NCBI GenBank assembly: GCA_965215475.1
Contig: OZ244061.1
Location: forward strand, 3,162,001-3,226,000
From: Bin80 sp965215475
Lineage (GTDB): Bacteria; Bacteroidota; Rhodothermia; Rhodothermales; Bin80
Direction of reading: 5' to 3'
DNA: 64,000 nucleotides
Position 1 is the first letter of the stretch. Each line of letters opens with the position of its first letter. Of this stretch, positions 35,003 to 44,333 are shown piece after piece. The position numbers were made by a program, and so were the translations under genes. A model generated the notes under the pieces. It had not been told where the DNA came from and ran no database searches. It was given only the letters and a program-made list of their open reading frames with translations.

Positions 35003-35753
35003 TCCTCCACTGATTATTGTTGGGCGCAATGCAGTCCGAGAGGCATTGGAGTGCATTCCCGAATCACTGGAGAAGATATGCCTCCAACGAGATGCTCGTG
35101 GTTTGAATCAGATTCAGGCATTGGCACATAGAGTCGGAGTTCCCGTCCAACGATTACCAAAGGAGGGCTTACGGCGCTTAGCCGATGGCATGACACATCA
35201 GGGAGCGGTCGCGTTGCATGCCGCGTTTGCCTATAAGGATTATTCTGTGATGTTGAAAGAGATTGCAGCGGATCTGGATTCGGTCAAAAAGCTGCGTCCG
35301 CGGTTATTGTTGTTGGATGGGATCCAGGATCCCAGAAATTTTGGTGCGATGGTCCGTTCCGCGGTTGCATTTGGGGTTCAGGGACTCATTGTGTCAGCTC
35401 ATCATATGGCTCCTGTGAATGCGGCGATGGTGAAAGCCAGCAGTGGCACAGCAGTACGAGTGCCGATCGCACGCGTTGGTCGACTCGCAGATGTAATTCC
35501 CGAGCTAAAAGAGAGAGGATATTTTGTATATGGTACAGCGGCACACGGAGAGCATTCGATATGGGATATAAACTGGAAGAGTCCGGTCGCAATCGTCATA
35601 GGAAGTGAGGGGCAGGGGCTATTTCTCGATACGGAACGTGTCTGTGATCGTTTGGTCTCGATTCCAATGGATGGAGATGCCGATTCACTGAATGCTTCGG
35701 TGGCAACGGGAATCCTACTCGCATTGGCTTGTCAACCAGGCTATAAGAATTGA
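34992..35753 (+). CDS. rlmB: 23S rRNA 2'-O-methyltransferase, TrmH/RlmB family
   Basis: From the ATG at 34992 the product is 253 residues. An N-terminal substrate-binding part (IIVGRNAVREALE) precedes the SPOUT knot: LLLDGIQDPRNFGAMVRSA, then KASSGTAVRVPIARV, AIVIGSEGQGLF and SIPMDGDADSLNASVATGI. It should methylate a ribose in 23S rRNA (RlmB-like) or act on another rRNA/tRNA. The start overlaps the previous stop by 11 bases. Four in-frame codons upstream (34980) also contain a start, but the overlap start gives the standard N-terminus. Confidence 0.85.
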   Translation: MSVDPPLIIVGRNAVREALECIPESLEKICLQRDARGLNQIQALAHRVGVPVQRLPKEGLRRLADGMTHQGAVALHAAFAYKDYSVMLKEIAADLDSVKKLRPRLLLLDGIQDPRNFGAMVRSAVAFGVQGLIVSAHHMAPVNAAMVKASSGTAVRVPIARVGRLADVIPELKERGYFVYGTAAHGEHSIWDINWKSPVAIVIGSEGQGLFLDTERVCDRLVSIPMDGDADSLNASVATGILLALACQPGYKN

Positions 35754-35880
35754 ACGAAAAAACAGTCTTGTTGCGCCGAAGCAGGGGAGGTAACGGTCTT
35801 GTGCATTGTAATCGAAGTGCCGGTCATGATCTGCCCAATTCCGCCATCACTCACTACACTTAGTCTCCGAATGTATACGC

Positions 35881-36170
35881 TCAACCAATCACATCTTTTT
35901 TATCCAGGATGAGAATTTCATGGTCTTGAATGACGGGCAGTCCGTTCACGATTACAGTGTTGATGTCGCTTCAACTACGTGGCAATGCGGTGACAATCCC
36001 GCACGATCCATGTCAATAAGTATGATATCGGCGCGCTTTTCTGGTTATAAAGAGCCAATCTTTTCGTGCAGACTACTCAGGATTCTTATATTGCCCATCG
36101 TCATCATTTTTAGGGCGGTTTTCACTAGCATAGTAACGGGGTCACCTAGCGTCAATTTATCTCTATCAGC
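35881..36170 (-). pseudogene. C-terminal remnant of an amidohydrolase
   Basis: The minus strand reads IGSL-stop-PEKRADIILIDMDRAG and, in a shifted frame, DINTVIVNGLPVIQDHEILI ending at the stop at 35881. This is the classic end of cyclic amidohydrolases (chlorohydrolase/SAH-deaminase group): IGSLEPGKKADIILID followed by VdtVivnGk. There is an in-frame stop and one frameshift, and the upstream catalytic barrel is not visible, so only the last roughly 90 codons remain. Confidence 0.65.
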
Positions 36171-36416
36171 GGTATTCAAGGATTACGAGAAATCGATAAA
36201 TTGTCAGCAATTCCCACGAACGACTTAGAATTCATTCGGTACAGTATTTCCGGTACATCTCGTGCAAATCTGACGATTTTTGTTTATTTTCGAGGATCAA
36301 TTCCGCCTATAACTGGATCTTTATCGATGCTTTTTTCTTCACCTTCTGACGATTGGGCAGACCCCTCCCACGGGACAACCCCCCTTCTTGCTATTGTTAT
36401 GGTGATTCGTGCGAAT

Positions 36417-37346
36417 TTAAGATGAATCCATCCGTATACTGCCCGTATATCCTTCTGCAATCCACACATACAATGCTTCCCAGCTCTCAATATAAAATTG
36501 CTGAAACATCCCTTCCATCGTCTTTCTCAAATACTTGAGTCGTCCCATTTGCTCCAGTGCATCCTGGAACAGCACATCACAGAATGGTTCCACTTGATCT
36601 ACCAAAAAGGCAAGCATCATCAGGCAGGCAAATCCCGTGGCTAAATGCGTGTAACCATGTCCATAATGATGCTCAAAATGATAGCCCTGATTCTTGAGGG
36701 TATGGATGGTTTCATGTTCAATGTTCCATCGGGACCGACCTGATCTTCATAAGATTCGTCTCATCAAGGAGCAGATCGGTCCCCCAAGAAACGTGCATCG
36801 TTTTGGGTTCGGGGTGCTTCTTTGTGCCCGGTCTGGTTTCGCAGACCTCTAAAAAATGGACCCGAAACTCTGCGTTGGATGCGTTCAGAGGAACGTGGTT
36901 GTGAAACCGAAAACGATCGTGCGTTCCATTGCCCTCCTTCTCCACCACCTTCGTCTCGTCACTGCGATGGTCAAACATGAACGTGTGATCTCCCGGCTTC
37001 GCTCCGATGATATATCGTAGATCCTATTCTCCCAAAAGCCGAAGATCGGGAGCATTGGAAACGAGTCCATCCTGAACAGCAATCGCCTTCAAATGCGGGG
37101 GTTCTCGCCATCCAAAAACCGCTTGCTTGCATTGCGCTCCGAATCGTTTTTTGTGGCTCCATCGTTCTTGACGATCGGCTCGGGCATCAGAGGATGAATC
37201 AAGGCAGCACACAGCATGTGATGAACGTAGGTGTTCCATCCCGATGATGCGAGCAATGGACCGACTTGGAGGAAAACATGCCGGTTCCGTCTATCGCAAG
37301 CAGAACAGGATCGTTGAGATCCCGAAACCACTTTTGAGAAATGCAC
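36417..37346 (-). pseudogene. Decayed DDE transposase
   Basis: Pieces in different minus-strand frames spell a DDE transposase: LLAIDGTGMFSSKSVHCSH near 37290 (first catalytic Asp), EPIVKNDGATKNDSERNASK near 37170, MHVSWGTDLLLDETNL near 36790, then RWNIEHETIHTLKNQGYHFE near 36700 (region of the last catalytic Glu) and the C-terminus FYIESWEALYVWIAEGY. At least three frameshifts break it. I cannot name the IS family with confidence. Inverted repeats were not found. Confidence 0.75.
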
Positions 37347-37429
37347 CGTGGGTACGCTAAGGGGGGAGTTTTATACTTAGTGGGAATTGCTGATAAATTG
37401 ACACTATTCCTTGGAATTCAGTATACTAT

Positions 37430-37711
37430 ATGAACAACAATCATAGACTAATGATGGAATCTCAGGATCTATTGCAAAGAGAGTCTGCGTTCTTTGAACG
37501 CAATCGAGATGAACTTCTTCTTAAATATCCTAATCGCGTGCTGCTGATTCATGGTGAAAAGGTGGAGGGCAACTTTCCTACGGAATCTGATGCGATTACC
37601 GAAGGAGTTCGCAAGTTCGGCTCGGGACCGTTTTTGGTTCGCAGATCGGGTGAGGATGAACCTGTAGTATCTATACCAGCATTGTCTCTAGGTCTGCTGA
37701 AATGCCAATAA
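37430..37711 (+). CDS. Small protein paired with a retropepsin-like gene
   Basis: The 93-residue product contains LLLKYPNRVLLIHGEKVEG and GVRKFGSGPFLVRR and ends VSIPALSLGLL. Small proteins of this shape (a DUF5678-like fold) are typically encoded directly before a clan AA aspartic protease gene, as seen here 76 bp downstream. It has no signal peptide. Upstream lies the decayed transposase, so its promoter context may be disturbed. The frame itself looks intact; the family recognition is from pattern memory. Confidence 0.65.
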   Translation: MNNNHRLMMESQDLLQRESAFFERNRDELLLKYPNRVLLIHGEKVEGNFPTESDAITEGVRKFGSGPFLVRRSGEDEPVVSIPALSLGLLKCQ

Positions 37712-37787
37712 TTTTGGCGAGAACTACCGTAGTCAAGAAGGACTCTGGGGGAATGAAAGGCAACTTACAGCATCTGAGACGCTTGCA

Positions 37788-38183
37788 TTGCGAGGTCCGT
37801 GTATTCCTGGTACACTAACTTTTTCCGATGCTCAACAAAAGGCATTAATTGAAGCGAGTCCTAGTCAAGTGGTGGGAAATCTGACCGGCCTCATCATGTT
37901 TGAACTGGTGCCTAGCATTAGTTGCTTTGATTTGAAGGCTGCAGGAAAATTGGGACTTGTTACCAGAGGCAAGGCAAATATGATTTCAGCATCGCATGAT
38001 AACCATCTAGCTCCTCTTTTTGCGGGTAAATTGATTTTCGATAAAGTCAATGTCAATATAGAGCGGGCTATGGGAGCGAATTTAGCACCCCAAGGGGTAA
38101 TTGCTCTGATTGGACGGAATATTATGAGTATGGGAACTCTATTTTATAACGGGCTGGACGGCTCCGTTACATTCTCGATATAA
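37788..38183 (+). pseudogene. Retropepsin-like aspartic protease with active-site codons frameshifted
   Basis: The 131-residue frame resembles bacterial clan AA aspartic proteases: SISCFDLKAAGKLGLVTRG, NMISASHDNHLAPLFAGKL and GVIALIGRNIMSMGTLFYNG. Where the catalytic FDTGAS should stand it reads FELVPS. At 37902-37913 the DNA is GAACTGGTGCCT; adding one base after GA and removing one T restores Asp-Thr-Gly-Ala in frame. So a -1 and a +1 shift have replaced four catalytic codons while leaving the rest readable. The product, if made, should be inactive. The N-terminus may also be incomplete, because similarity seems to continue upstream of 37788. Confidence 0.65.
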
Positions 38184-38783
38184 AACTACTCTAACGCAAG
38201 TTTGCAATTTATAGTGGATTTTTTCATGAGTTTCGGTGGTTCCCATTTTCGGGGAATCTGGTCTAGACACCATTCTTTCCGTGTTTTTCCTACATTTCCT
38301 CGTCTTTTTCCAGCAGACGTTTCGCCTTGATTTTTTGCACATTTCTGCCCGTTCATAGCCCCATTGCTTTGAAGACATTTTGCCAAACGGCTTCAGTTTT
38401 GCATCCTGCTTCAGTAGAATCCCGGTATCCGTCCGAGAACCCCATATAATTTACTAGGGACCCCACTAACAGTTTAATTGAGTATAAACCGTAGCGTTAA
38501 GTCGTCACTCTACTTGAAGAATGACACTAAGTGGGGAATCTGTTTTTCGGGACATCTTGCAAAATCTCTCTCAATGAGCGCAAACATTGCTATTAGAATA
38601 CCTGAGGGGATCTTGCTATCTGGATCAAGGGGGTGCAAGAGTCTCTGGATAAAGATCCACTCCACCTATATAGAGGTAAAGAATCCAAGTTTAATGATGT
38701 ATAAACCTACTTTTTTCGCCACTACTATCACGTCACATTATGTGCATCCGTGTAAATTCATATTCATTTATGCAACCAGTAAA
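38184..38783. other. Stretch without a supported gene
   Basis: About 600 bases hold only short frames on both strands with no recognisable product. A CATCTTGCAAAATCTCTC sequence near 38564 loosely matches the dispersed CTCTTGCAAAACCCTCTTC repeat, so IS ends may be buried here. A minus-strand stretch around 38200-38440 is Lys/Cys-rich, but I could not place it. Confidence 0.4.
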
Positions 38784-39173
38784 TTAGCCCCCCCAGTTGA
38801 AGATGTTTGCCAAAAATCCAAGAACTCCCGTGGCTGCTAAGATACTTAGGATGACAATCATGGTATTGTACTTTGCATTCTGGGAGTCAATCTTGGATTC
38901 CAATCGAACGATGTTGCCATCAAACTTGGATTCCAATCGAACGATGTTGCCATCAAACTTGGCGTTCTGGGAATCAAACTTGGCGTTCTGGGAATCAAAC
39001 TTGGATTCCAATCGAGTTCGGATCGTGTCAATCCTGTCTAATACATTTGCTGATGCCATTTTCATGATAAGTTCTGTGAGTTCATTGGCCTCATCTGCTG
39101 TGAGTTCAGGCTTGCGAATCAAGTAAGAAATCCTTGTAAATTGACCCACTTGGTCAGGATTTTGTTCGGGCAT
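38784..39173 (-). CDS. Small coiled-coil membrane protein with internal heptad repeats
   Basis: The 129-residue protein has a soluble N-terminus with ELTADEANELTELIMKM, a coiled coil made from repeated units SQNAKFD and GNIVRLESKFD (residues about 57-105), and one C-terminal membrane helix (TMIVILSILAATGVLGFLAN). Layout and length recall small CCDC90/DUF1640-like proteins with a tail anchor. Unit number is likely variable because the DNA repeats are near-perfect. No operon partner is evident; transposon remnants flank it. Function is unknown. Confidence 0.7.
   Translation of the reverse strand: MPEQNPDQVGQFTRISYLIRKPELTADEANELTELIMKMASANVLDRIDTIRTRLESKFDSQNAKFDSQNAKFDGNIVRLESKFDGNIVRLESKIDSQNAKYNTMIVILSILAATGVLGFLANIFNWGG
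38893..39016. repeat. Coding tandem repeats of 33 bp and 21 bp
   Basis: A 33-bp unit (TTGGATTCCAATCGAACGAT and on) occurs twice from 38893, followed by a 21-bp unit (TTGGCGTTCTGGGAATCAAA plus C) twice, then another partial 33-bp unit. Both lengths are multiples of three and encode 11- and 7-residue coiled-coil steps of the membrane protein on the minus strand. Confidence 0.85.
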
Positions 39174-39546
39174 ATATGTATTGAAGTAAAATAGGTTTCA
39201 CTACAATTTACAAGAAAAAGTACCCGTTGGATGATTGTTTGTTCCTTGACTGGCTTGAATCCCTGCCGTTGACAGTCATATAGGATTTCGGGACATCTAT
39301 TGACACTTCGCATTCATCTTCCAAGGTTTACTCACTCAAAAAGGGGATCCTCATTTATTTGTAGATGTCTCCTTAGACAGATTAATCCTATAACAACAAG
39401 AGCCTCTTGCAAAACTCTCGAGTTTTGATTTCGTAAACCTCAGTTAGCAGGTCAACCTTACACCTCCTCGTTTGCCTCCAAAAAGAGTACTGCAGATCAT
39501 TCTGATGACAAATCGCGATTTTCCCAAGAGTGACCCCCGATTGATC
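39174..39546. other. Stretch without a supported gene
   Basis: About 370 bases with no gene I can support. A palindrome CAAAACTC TC GAGTTTTG lies at 39410-39427, directly after a GCCTCTTGC copy of the dispersed repeat, and looks like a leftover IS end. Confidence 0.4.
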
Positions 39547-40030
39547 TTAAATTAGTCGAGATCTTGGATCCCAGCACCGGAGATTCCTGGAATGCGCACG
39601 TCTTTGTAGCGGTGATGGGATCCAGAACCTCGACCGTTTTGCTCGCAAAGTCCACATACAGCTTCTCCCCCGCTTTATGATCCACATGCATGGTGATCTT
39701 TTCCGCCATTTTTTATAGCAGGCGCAAAAATACCCGTAGCTGTATCCGTTGGGATATTCTGCATGCCAGATCAAATCCAGCGTCATTCCCTTCCGGGATA
39801 GTTCTTTCTCAACCTCTGCCCAATTGGGTTGCGGGCGAACCGAAGTGGAATCGGGAAACAGGAGATCTTTCAAATCTGCATCGGTGAGCTGCTCCGGCAA
39901 AGGCCAAGAAAGCCCCGCAGATTCCGCGCGTAAAAGATAGGTGCGTACCGTAGATTCGGATACGCCCAAATAACGTGCGATCGTGCGTTTACTTTGCTGG
40001 TATCTATACGAAAATCCCATATGCCCTGAT
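39547..40030 (-). pseudogene. Fragment of an IS21-type transposase (istA)
   Basis: The minus strand encodes the HTH region of IstA (SKRTIARYLGVSESTVRTYL, RAESAGLSWPLPEQLTD), then RPQPNWAEVEKELSRKGMTL and HAEYPNGYSYGYFCACYKKW. After a frameshift near 39700 it continues in another frame as MHVDHKAGEKLYVDFASKTV. Similarity ends near 39560, before the catalytic core is complete. The partner istB is not seen. It is a dead fragment. Confidence 0.8.
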
Positions 40031-40160
40031 CCGCAGGTGTGGATCGAATAACGTAGATCATGGGTACTGAATCCTGATCCAGTCCAATAGAGGATCAACA
40101 TCGCATTCGTGATCCGATCGTAGGACATTCTGATTGTTTGCTGAAAAAAATAAGGTTCTA

Positions 40161-41389
40161 TCACGAATCGTGTGGATAGAGATCCAGACCGCCACAAAAG
40201 AAGAGAATAGCAACTCTGAAATTTTCAAAGGTTCTATATCCTCTACCCATGGTTTTGATCTCTTGAATTTTTCCATTAATCCTCTCTGCTTTTGCATTGG
40301 ACTGACGGTTCCATAATGCGTTGCAGACGCCATCAAAGTGATTCTTAAACATGTCTGCAACTTTCATGACTTCTTTGACACCAGCCTCGTTCACCTCGTC
40401 AAGCCATAAGTTGAGATACGCTTTCGCTTCTTTTAACGATGCACATTCAAAGATGGCTTTGAAATCTTCCCGTAACCGCCAAGCGACACTCACATTGAGG
40501 TTGGATTCCTTCACCACTTGGAAGATGTCTTCCTGTTTTTCCGTACGATTGTTTTCGTTTTTCAACAGTGCATATCGGCTCCCTTTGAGTTCTGGATGCT
40601 GTTTGACCTCCCGCCTTCTTACTTGATTGATGGCTTGATTGAGATACTGGATACAATGAAACCGATCGTGAATCATGAGGGCATGGGGGAACACCTTTGC
40701 AACCGCTCCAATGAAGGCCTTCCACATATCCGTAGATATCGTCTCTATCTGATTTGCCCTAAAAGGCATTCTAAGAGTTCTATCGTGCCTTTTTTCGTCC
40801 GTCCCGGTCCAACATCAATGACCACTCCACGATCCGAATCACTCACAATCGTTGCATAGGTATGTCCGCGCTTGAGGGCCTTTTCATCAATACTGATATG
40901 GTGAATTCCTGCCAGAGATCTGCGTGACTCTCCGCGTTCAACAGCACGGTGCATAATACGATGGAGCTGGTTAAATCCGCACCGAAGAAGATCTGCTGTT
41001 TTGGTCTTAGTTGCGTTCAGCAGACGAATGGCAAAACATTCAAACGCATAGGTGACTCGACTGGATGGAGCCGCCCAAGGAATGATGATCGTCTTCGGAC
41101 CATTAGGAGTCAGTACACGGGGAATCCTACAGTGAAGAAAACACTTGAAATGAAAGAGATCCAGATGGCGCCATTGACGCTTCTTGCGATGGTCATACAA
41201 GGTACCAGACTCACCCGTATCTGGGCATACAAGATCCTTCCCCGAATGAGAAATATAAAGATCCACTCGCCCCTTCTTCACATTGGTTTCCACATGATCA
41301 ATACTCCAGCAAGAATCTAAATCTAACCACTGATGCATTGAATTTTTTAAATAAGTATCAAGCATGAAAAATAATTTTGGTGAAACCAA
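40161..41389 (-). pseudogene. ISL3-family transposase with one frameshift
   Basis: Two overlapping frames form one ISL3 transposase of about 400 residues. The N-terminal 40745-41389 holds a zinc-binding-like CPDTGESGTLYDHRKKRQWRH region and HISIDEKALKRGHTYATIVSD, with the first catalytic Asp. The C-terminal 40161-40769 holds STDMWKAFIGAVAKVFPHA with a further Asp, IHDRFHCIQYLNQAIN, and NRQSNAKAERINGKIQ with the last acidic residue. The break lies at about 40745-40770, next to CCCTAAAAGGC. Catalytic residues look intact, so the element may have died recently or the frameshift may be an artefact. It abuts the IS1634-like fragment. Confidence 0.85.
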
Positions 41390-41391
41390 AA

Positions 41392-41859
41392 TTAATCAAT
41401 TCCATACAAATGGTGATAGAACCAAAAATAAAAATTTGTGAAAAATCTCTCAGACTGGTGTACCGATTCAAGATGTTTCGTATCCGTGCATATGATGAAG
41501 AGCAACCCACCCGTTTCTGATTCATCTTTGCGCGTTTCGCTATGCTTGGCGAAGAGAGTGCTCAACGCGTACTGGAACGGGTGAGCCCGTAGTTTACTCC
41601 GAATCAGATGCGCCGTATGAAAGGCAAGAATGCACAAAAATAGATGCGCTTCCATTCGTAGTGTCTTGCGGTGGTAGATCGGACGCAGGCCCAGGTCGGA
41701 TTTCATCGTCCGAAAGGTTTGTTCCATCTCGCCCAATCTCCAGTGGGTCTGTGCCACCGTCTTGCCGTCCCAGTCCGTGTGACTGGTACGGATCACATAT
41801 CCCCCCGATGCATCCGTACATTCGTGTCTAGCGTCAATTACTTTTTTGTTCAACGACAA
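41392..41859 (-). pseudogene. C-terminal fragment of an IS1634-type (IS4-group) transposase
   Basis: The 155-residue frame shows the C-terminal third of an IS1634-like transposase: GGYVIRTSHTDWDGKTVAQ, HWRLGEMEQTFRTMKSDLGL (with the last catalytic Glu), RPIYHRKTLRMEAHLFLC and ILAFHTAHLIRSKLRAH. The first two thirds, with the other catalytic residues, are absent upstream (41860-42149 holds nothing recognisable). Its end lies three bases from the ISL3 element, so the ISL3 copy may have inserted into it or beside it. Confidence 0.85.
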
Positions 41860-42149
41860 TTAAAAGTTTCGCTCTGGGTATAAGAGAATCTCGCAAAATT
41901 TTTCTCTTTAATCCAACGTACCCATGGTATCTGACCACAAGGTCAAACTTTTATTCAAACTTGTGTTAGCGGGAATTGCGGTAGAACTATAATTTCTTTG
42001 CATAAGATTTATCTAGTCTATCCATTGCAGTGAGTCGGTTGTAACAAAGACGCTTTTCCAAGAGGCAACGGCAAAATTGCAACGATTGGCGCAGGTCATC
42101 GCATATAGATCCCACACATACTTTGGTGAAATCCACGGTTCGTTTTTCT

Positions 42150-43136
42150 TTAATTCTTGGAGCGTGAGGTGACCGCGGAAACCAATAGAATTACCCCACC
42201 AACTGCAAGGTACAGAATCAGTTGTGCGCCGTGAACGAAAAAGGCGTAGACTGCGGCACCCGATTCTGTGATCCCATATACGGATGTCAGAGTTAGGATC
42301 GTGATGAAATGAAAGGAACCTGCACCTCCAGGTGTAGGAACCAGGATCCCCAAGACTCCAATGAACATGATTGCCAGACCATCCCAGTAGGATAAATCTA
42401 CCATGGTATGCAGATCAAACATTAATAGTGGGATGTACGCCATAAAGCCGTAAATCAGCCACATGATTAGGGTAGTCCAGATTAATTCCCAGCGTTTAGG
42501 TGTACGGTACACCGTTTTAATTCCATCAACAAATTGGGCGACCAGTACCTTCAGTCGGCTACGCAGAGGGGCCGTCAAATTCATTCGCATCATAATATAG
42601 ATGATGATCCCAATGATTAGGGTAGAGACAATAATCCACGCCCAAGGCAAGACGGGTAAGGATAACTGCTCAAATAGAGACTGCAGCTGTTCTCGGATCA
42701 GTACCAGAGTAATCAGTAACCCTAAGCCTAACATCAGTAGGTCAGAGGCACGCTCGATGGCTACAGTTCCCAATAGAGCCGAGAAAGGAAGCTTTTTCTT
42801 TGCTACTAAATGCGTACACCTGGCAATTTCTCCGGCACGAGGCACGGCATAATTGACCATGTATCCGACCATAATGGAGGAAAACAGATTCCATACAGAG
42901 ACCCGGTAATGAGAAGAGGATTCCGGGAGTCCGAGGATCAAGGCTTGCCATCTGTAGGCCCGGATCCAGTGACTCAGCAAGGTGATTCCAATCAAGGGGG
43001 GAATCCATCCATAGTTTGCAAAGCGAATGGATTCAATGAATTCGGTAAAGTCAATGCCGCGCAAAGACATCCAGATTAAAACTGCTGCCAAGAGGAATGA
43101 CAGAAGTAGCGTAGGTAGTCGAAATGAATCAGTCAC
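42150..43136 (-). CDS. Flippase-like membrane protein, LPG-synthase TM family
   Basis: The 328-residue protein has about eight membrane helices and the pattern of the lysylphosphatidylglycerol synthase TM / UPF0104 family: LLSHWIRAYRWQALILG, FSSIMVGYMVNYAVPRAGE and LGILVPTPGGAGSFHF. Relatives move lipids or lipid-linked substrates across the inner membrane; the substrate is unknown. Its GTG start overlaps the stop of the LolA-like gene (GTGA at 43133-43136), so the pair is coupled, which suggests a joint role in envelope lipid or lipoprotein handling. Confidence 0.85.
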   Translation of the reverse strand: MTDSFRLPTLLLSFLLAAVLIWMSLRGIDFTEFIESIRFANYGWIPPLIGITLLSHWIRAYRWQALILGLPESSSHYRVSVWNLFSSIMVGYMVNYAVPRAGEIARCTHLVAKKKLPFSALLGTVAIERASDLLMLGLGLLITLVLIREQLQSLFEQLSLPVLPWAWIIVSTLIIGIIIYIMMRMNLTAPLRSRLKVLVAQFVDGIKTVYRTPKRWELIWTTLIMWLIYGFMAYIPLLMFDLHTMVDLSYWDGLAIMFIGVLGILVPTPGGAGSFHFITILTLTSVYGITESGAAVYAFFVHGAQLILYLAVGGVILLVSAVTSRSKN

Positions 43137-43792
43137 GATCGCAGGTCAATGACTTCAGCCCCCTCGGGCACCCTAAATTCAAAATTTTCGGGGGGAATCG
43201 TAATGCCGACACGAATATTATCCAACTCAATCTCAGTACGAATGAGGCTTTGATCTACGGCAACGATCTGTTTAATGGCCCGATCACGTTCCCGGATCAA
43301 CAGCGTCAGCGAAGTAATGGAAAAATTCTCATCCAGAGGATAAAGTTCTAGCCGGAAATAAGAGACGCCATTTAAGGTCTCACGGGAGGAATCATGAGCA
43401 TAATAGAGGTCTTCATAGGAACGAAACAATGCCCCGGGCGAGTAGGCAAGTCCATCCATGTCAAGCGTAGTCATGAGGACCTGGTTGTCTGCTGCGCGAT
43501 AAATCCATACCTCTTCTCCTTGGCCCAGAATGACTTCATCAAACGTTTCAATACGAAACTGGTCTCCCCAGAGTTGTATCGTCCCCGTCAGAGTTTGTGA
43601 TCCATCCCAGGCTTCCGACGTGAGGCGATGCACAAATGTGGCTTCCATGGGATTCTGATAACGAGAGATCACCTCTTGTAACAGTACCATTGGTTGTGGA
43701 ACTTGGGCCACAGTACCGGTAGACACTTGGGCAATATAAACAAAAAGGATGAGGGCTATTTTCAGCCGGGATATAGAACGAATCATAATCAT
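43133..43792 (-). CDS. LolA-like outer-membrane lipoprotein carrier
   Basis: From the ATG at 43792 (MIMIRSISRLK) the product is 219 residues with a signal peptide (IALILFVYIAQVSTG). The mature part has the LolA-type beta pattern: EATFVHRLTSEAWDGSQT, GTIQLWGDQFRIE, QGEEVWIYRAADNQVLMT and, near the end, VDQSLIRTEIELDNIRVG. It should shuttle lipoproteins through the periplasm or bind lipid in a related way. The open frame extends 45 codons upstream, but that part runs through the divergent molybdenum-carrier-like gene and lacks a signal peptide, so the later ATG is preferred. Confidence 0.8.
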   Translation of the reverse strand: MIMIRSISRLKIALILFVYIAQVSTGTVAQVPQPMVLLQEVISRYQNPMEATFVHRLTSEAWDGSQTLTGTIQLWGDQFRIETFDEVILGQGEEVWIYRAADNQVLMTTLDMDGLAYSPGALFRSYEDLYYAHDSSRETLNGVSYFRLELYPLDENFSITSLTLLIRERDRAIKQIVAVDQSLIRTEIELDNIRVGITIPPENFEFRVPEGAEVIDLRS

Positions 43793-43850
43793 CGTACTAT
43801 AATTCCGTATAGGGGGTTGCAAGTTTTCGAGTTCAACGTAATCATTGGTC

Positions 43851-44333
43851 GTGTCAGATTCTAATTTCACAATCATAAGTGGTGGGCAAACGGGGGTTGA
43901 CCGAGCAGCACTGGATGTTGCGATCAAATGGGGAATTCCATATCGTGGTTGGTGCCCTGCCGGCCGCTGGGCAGAAGACGGAAAAATCCCCGAACGGTAT
44001 CAGCTTGAGGTCACCCCAGAATCAAATCCAGCGCAGCGCACAGCCCGGAATGTAAAAGAGAGTGATGGCGTACTTATTTTGGGGGCATTAGAGCACTCAG
44101 CGGGAACACAACTTGCCTGGAAAACAGCAGTGAAATATGAGGTGCCTGTTTACCACGGGGATTTAGGAGGATCAATTGAATTCGTCCTGCAATGGGTACA
44201 GGCCATGGAATTTGGAGTCGTAAATGTAGTGGGGCCACGCGAGAGTGAATCTCCCGGGATTTATAAGAACGCGTTTGAATTTCTTGAAAGCGTCGTGCGA
44301 AGTTACTTGGCTGCTGATAGTAACACTTCTTGA
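43851..44333 (+). CDS. Putative molybdenum carrier / YpsA-like Rossmann protein
   Basis: The product of about 160 residues begins NFTIISGGQTGVDRAALDVA, the signature of the MoCo-carrier (pfam12694-type) proteins, followed by PYRGWCPAGRWAEDGKIPE, RNVKESDGVLILG and VVGPRESESPGIY. The fold is SLOG/Rossmann-like; some relatives bind molybdenum cofactor, others nucleotides, so the ligand is open. The start is GTG 43851 or TTG 43845, with no clear ribosome site. Its 3' end overlaps the convergent aminotransferase gene by 31 bases. Confidence 0.8.
   Translation: MSDSNFTIISGGQTGVDRAALDVAIKWGIPYRGWCPAGRWAEDGKIPERYQLEVTPESNPAQRTARNVKESDGVLILGALEHSAGTQLAWKTAVKYEVPVYHGDLGGSIEFVLQWVQAMEFGVVNVVGPRESESPGIYKNAFEFLESVVRSYLAADSNTS

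Noticed and set aside
38478..38840. 120-codon plus-strand frame
   Set aside because: It overlaps the coiled-coil gene on the other strand, shows no domain and has atypical composition.
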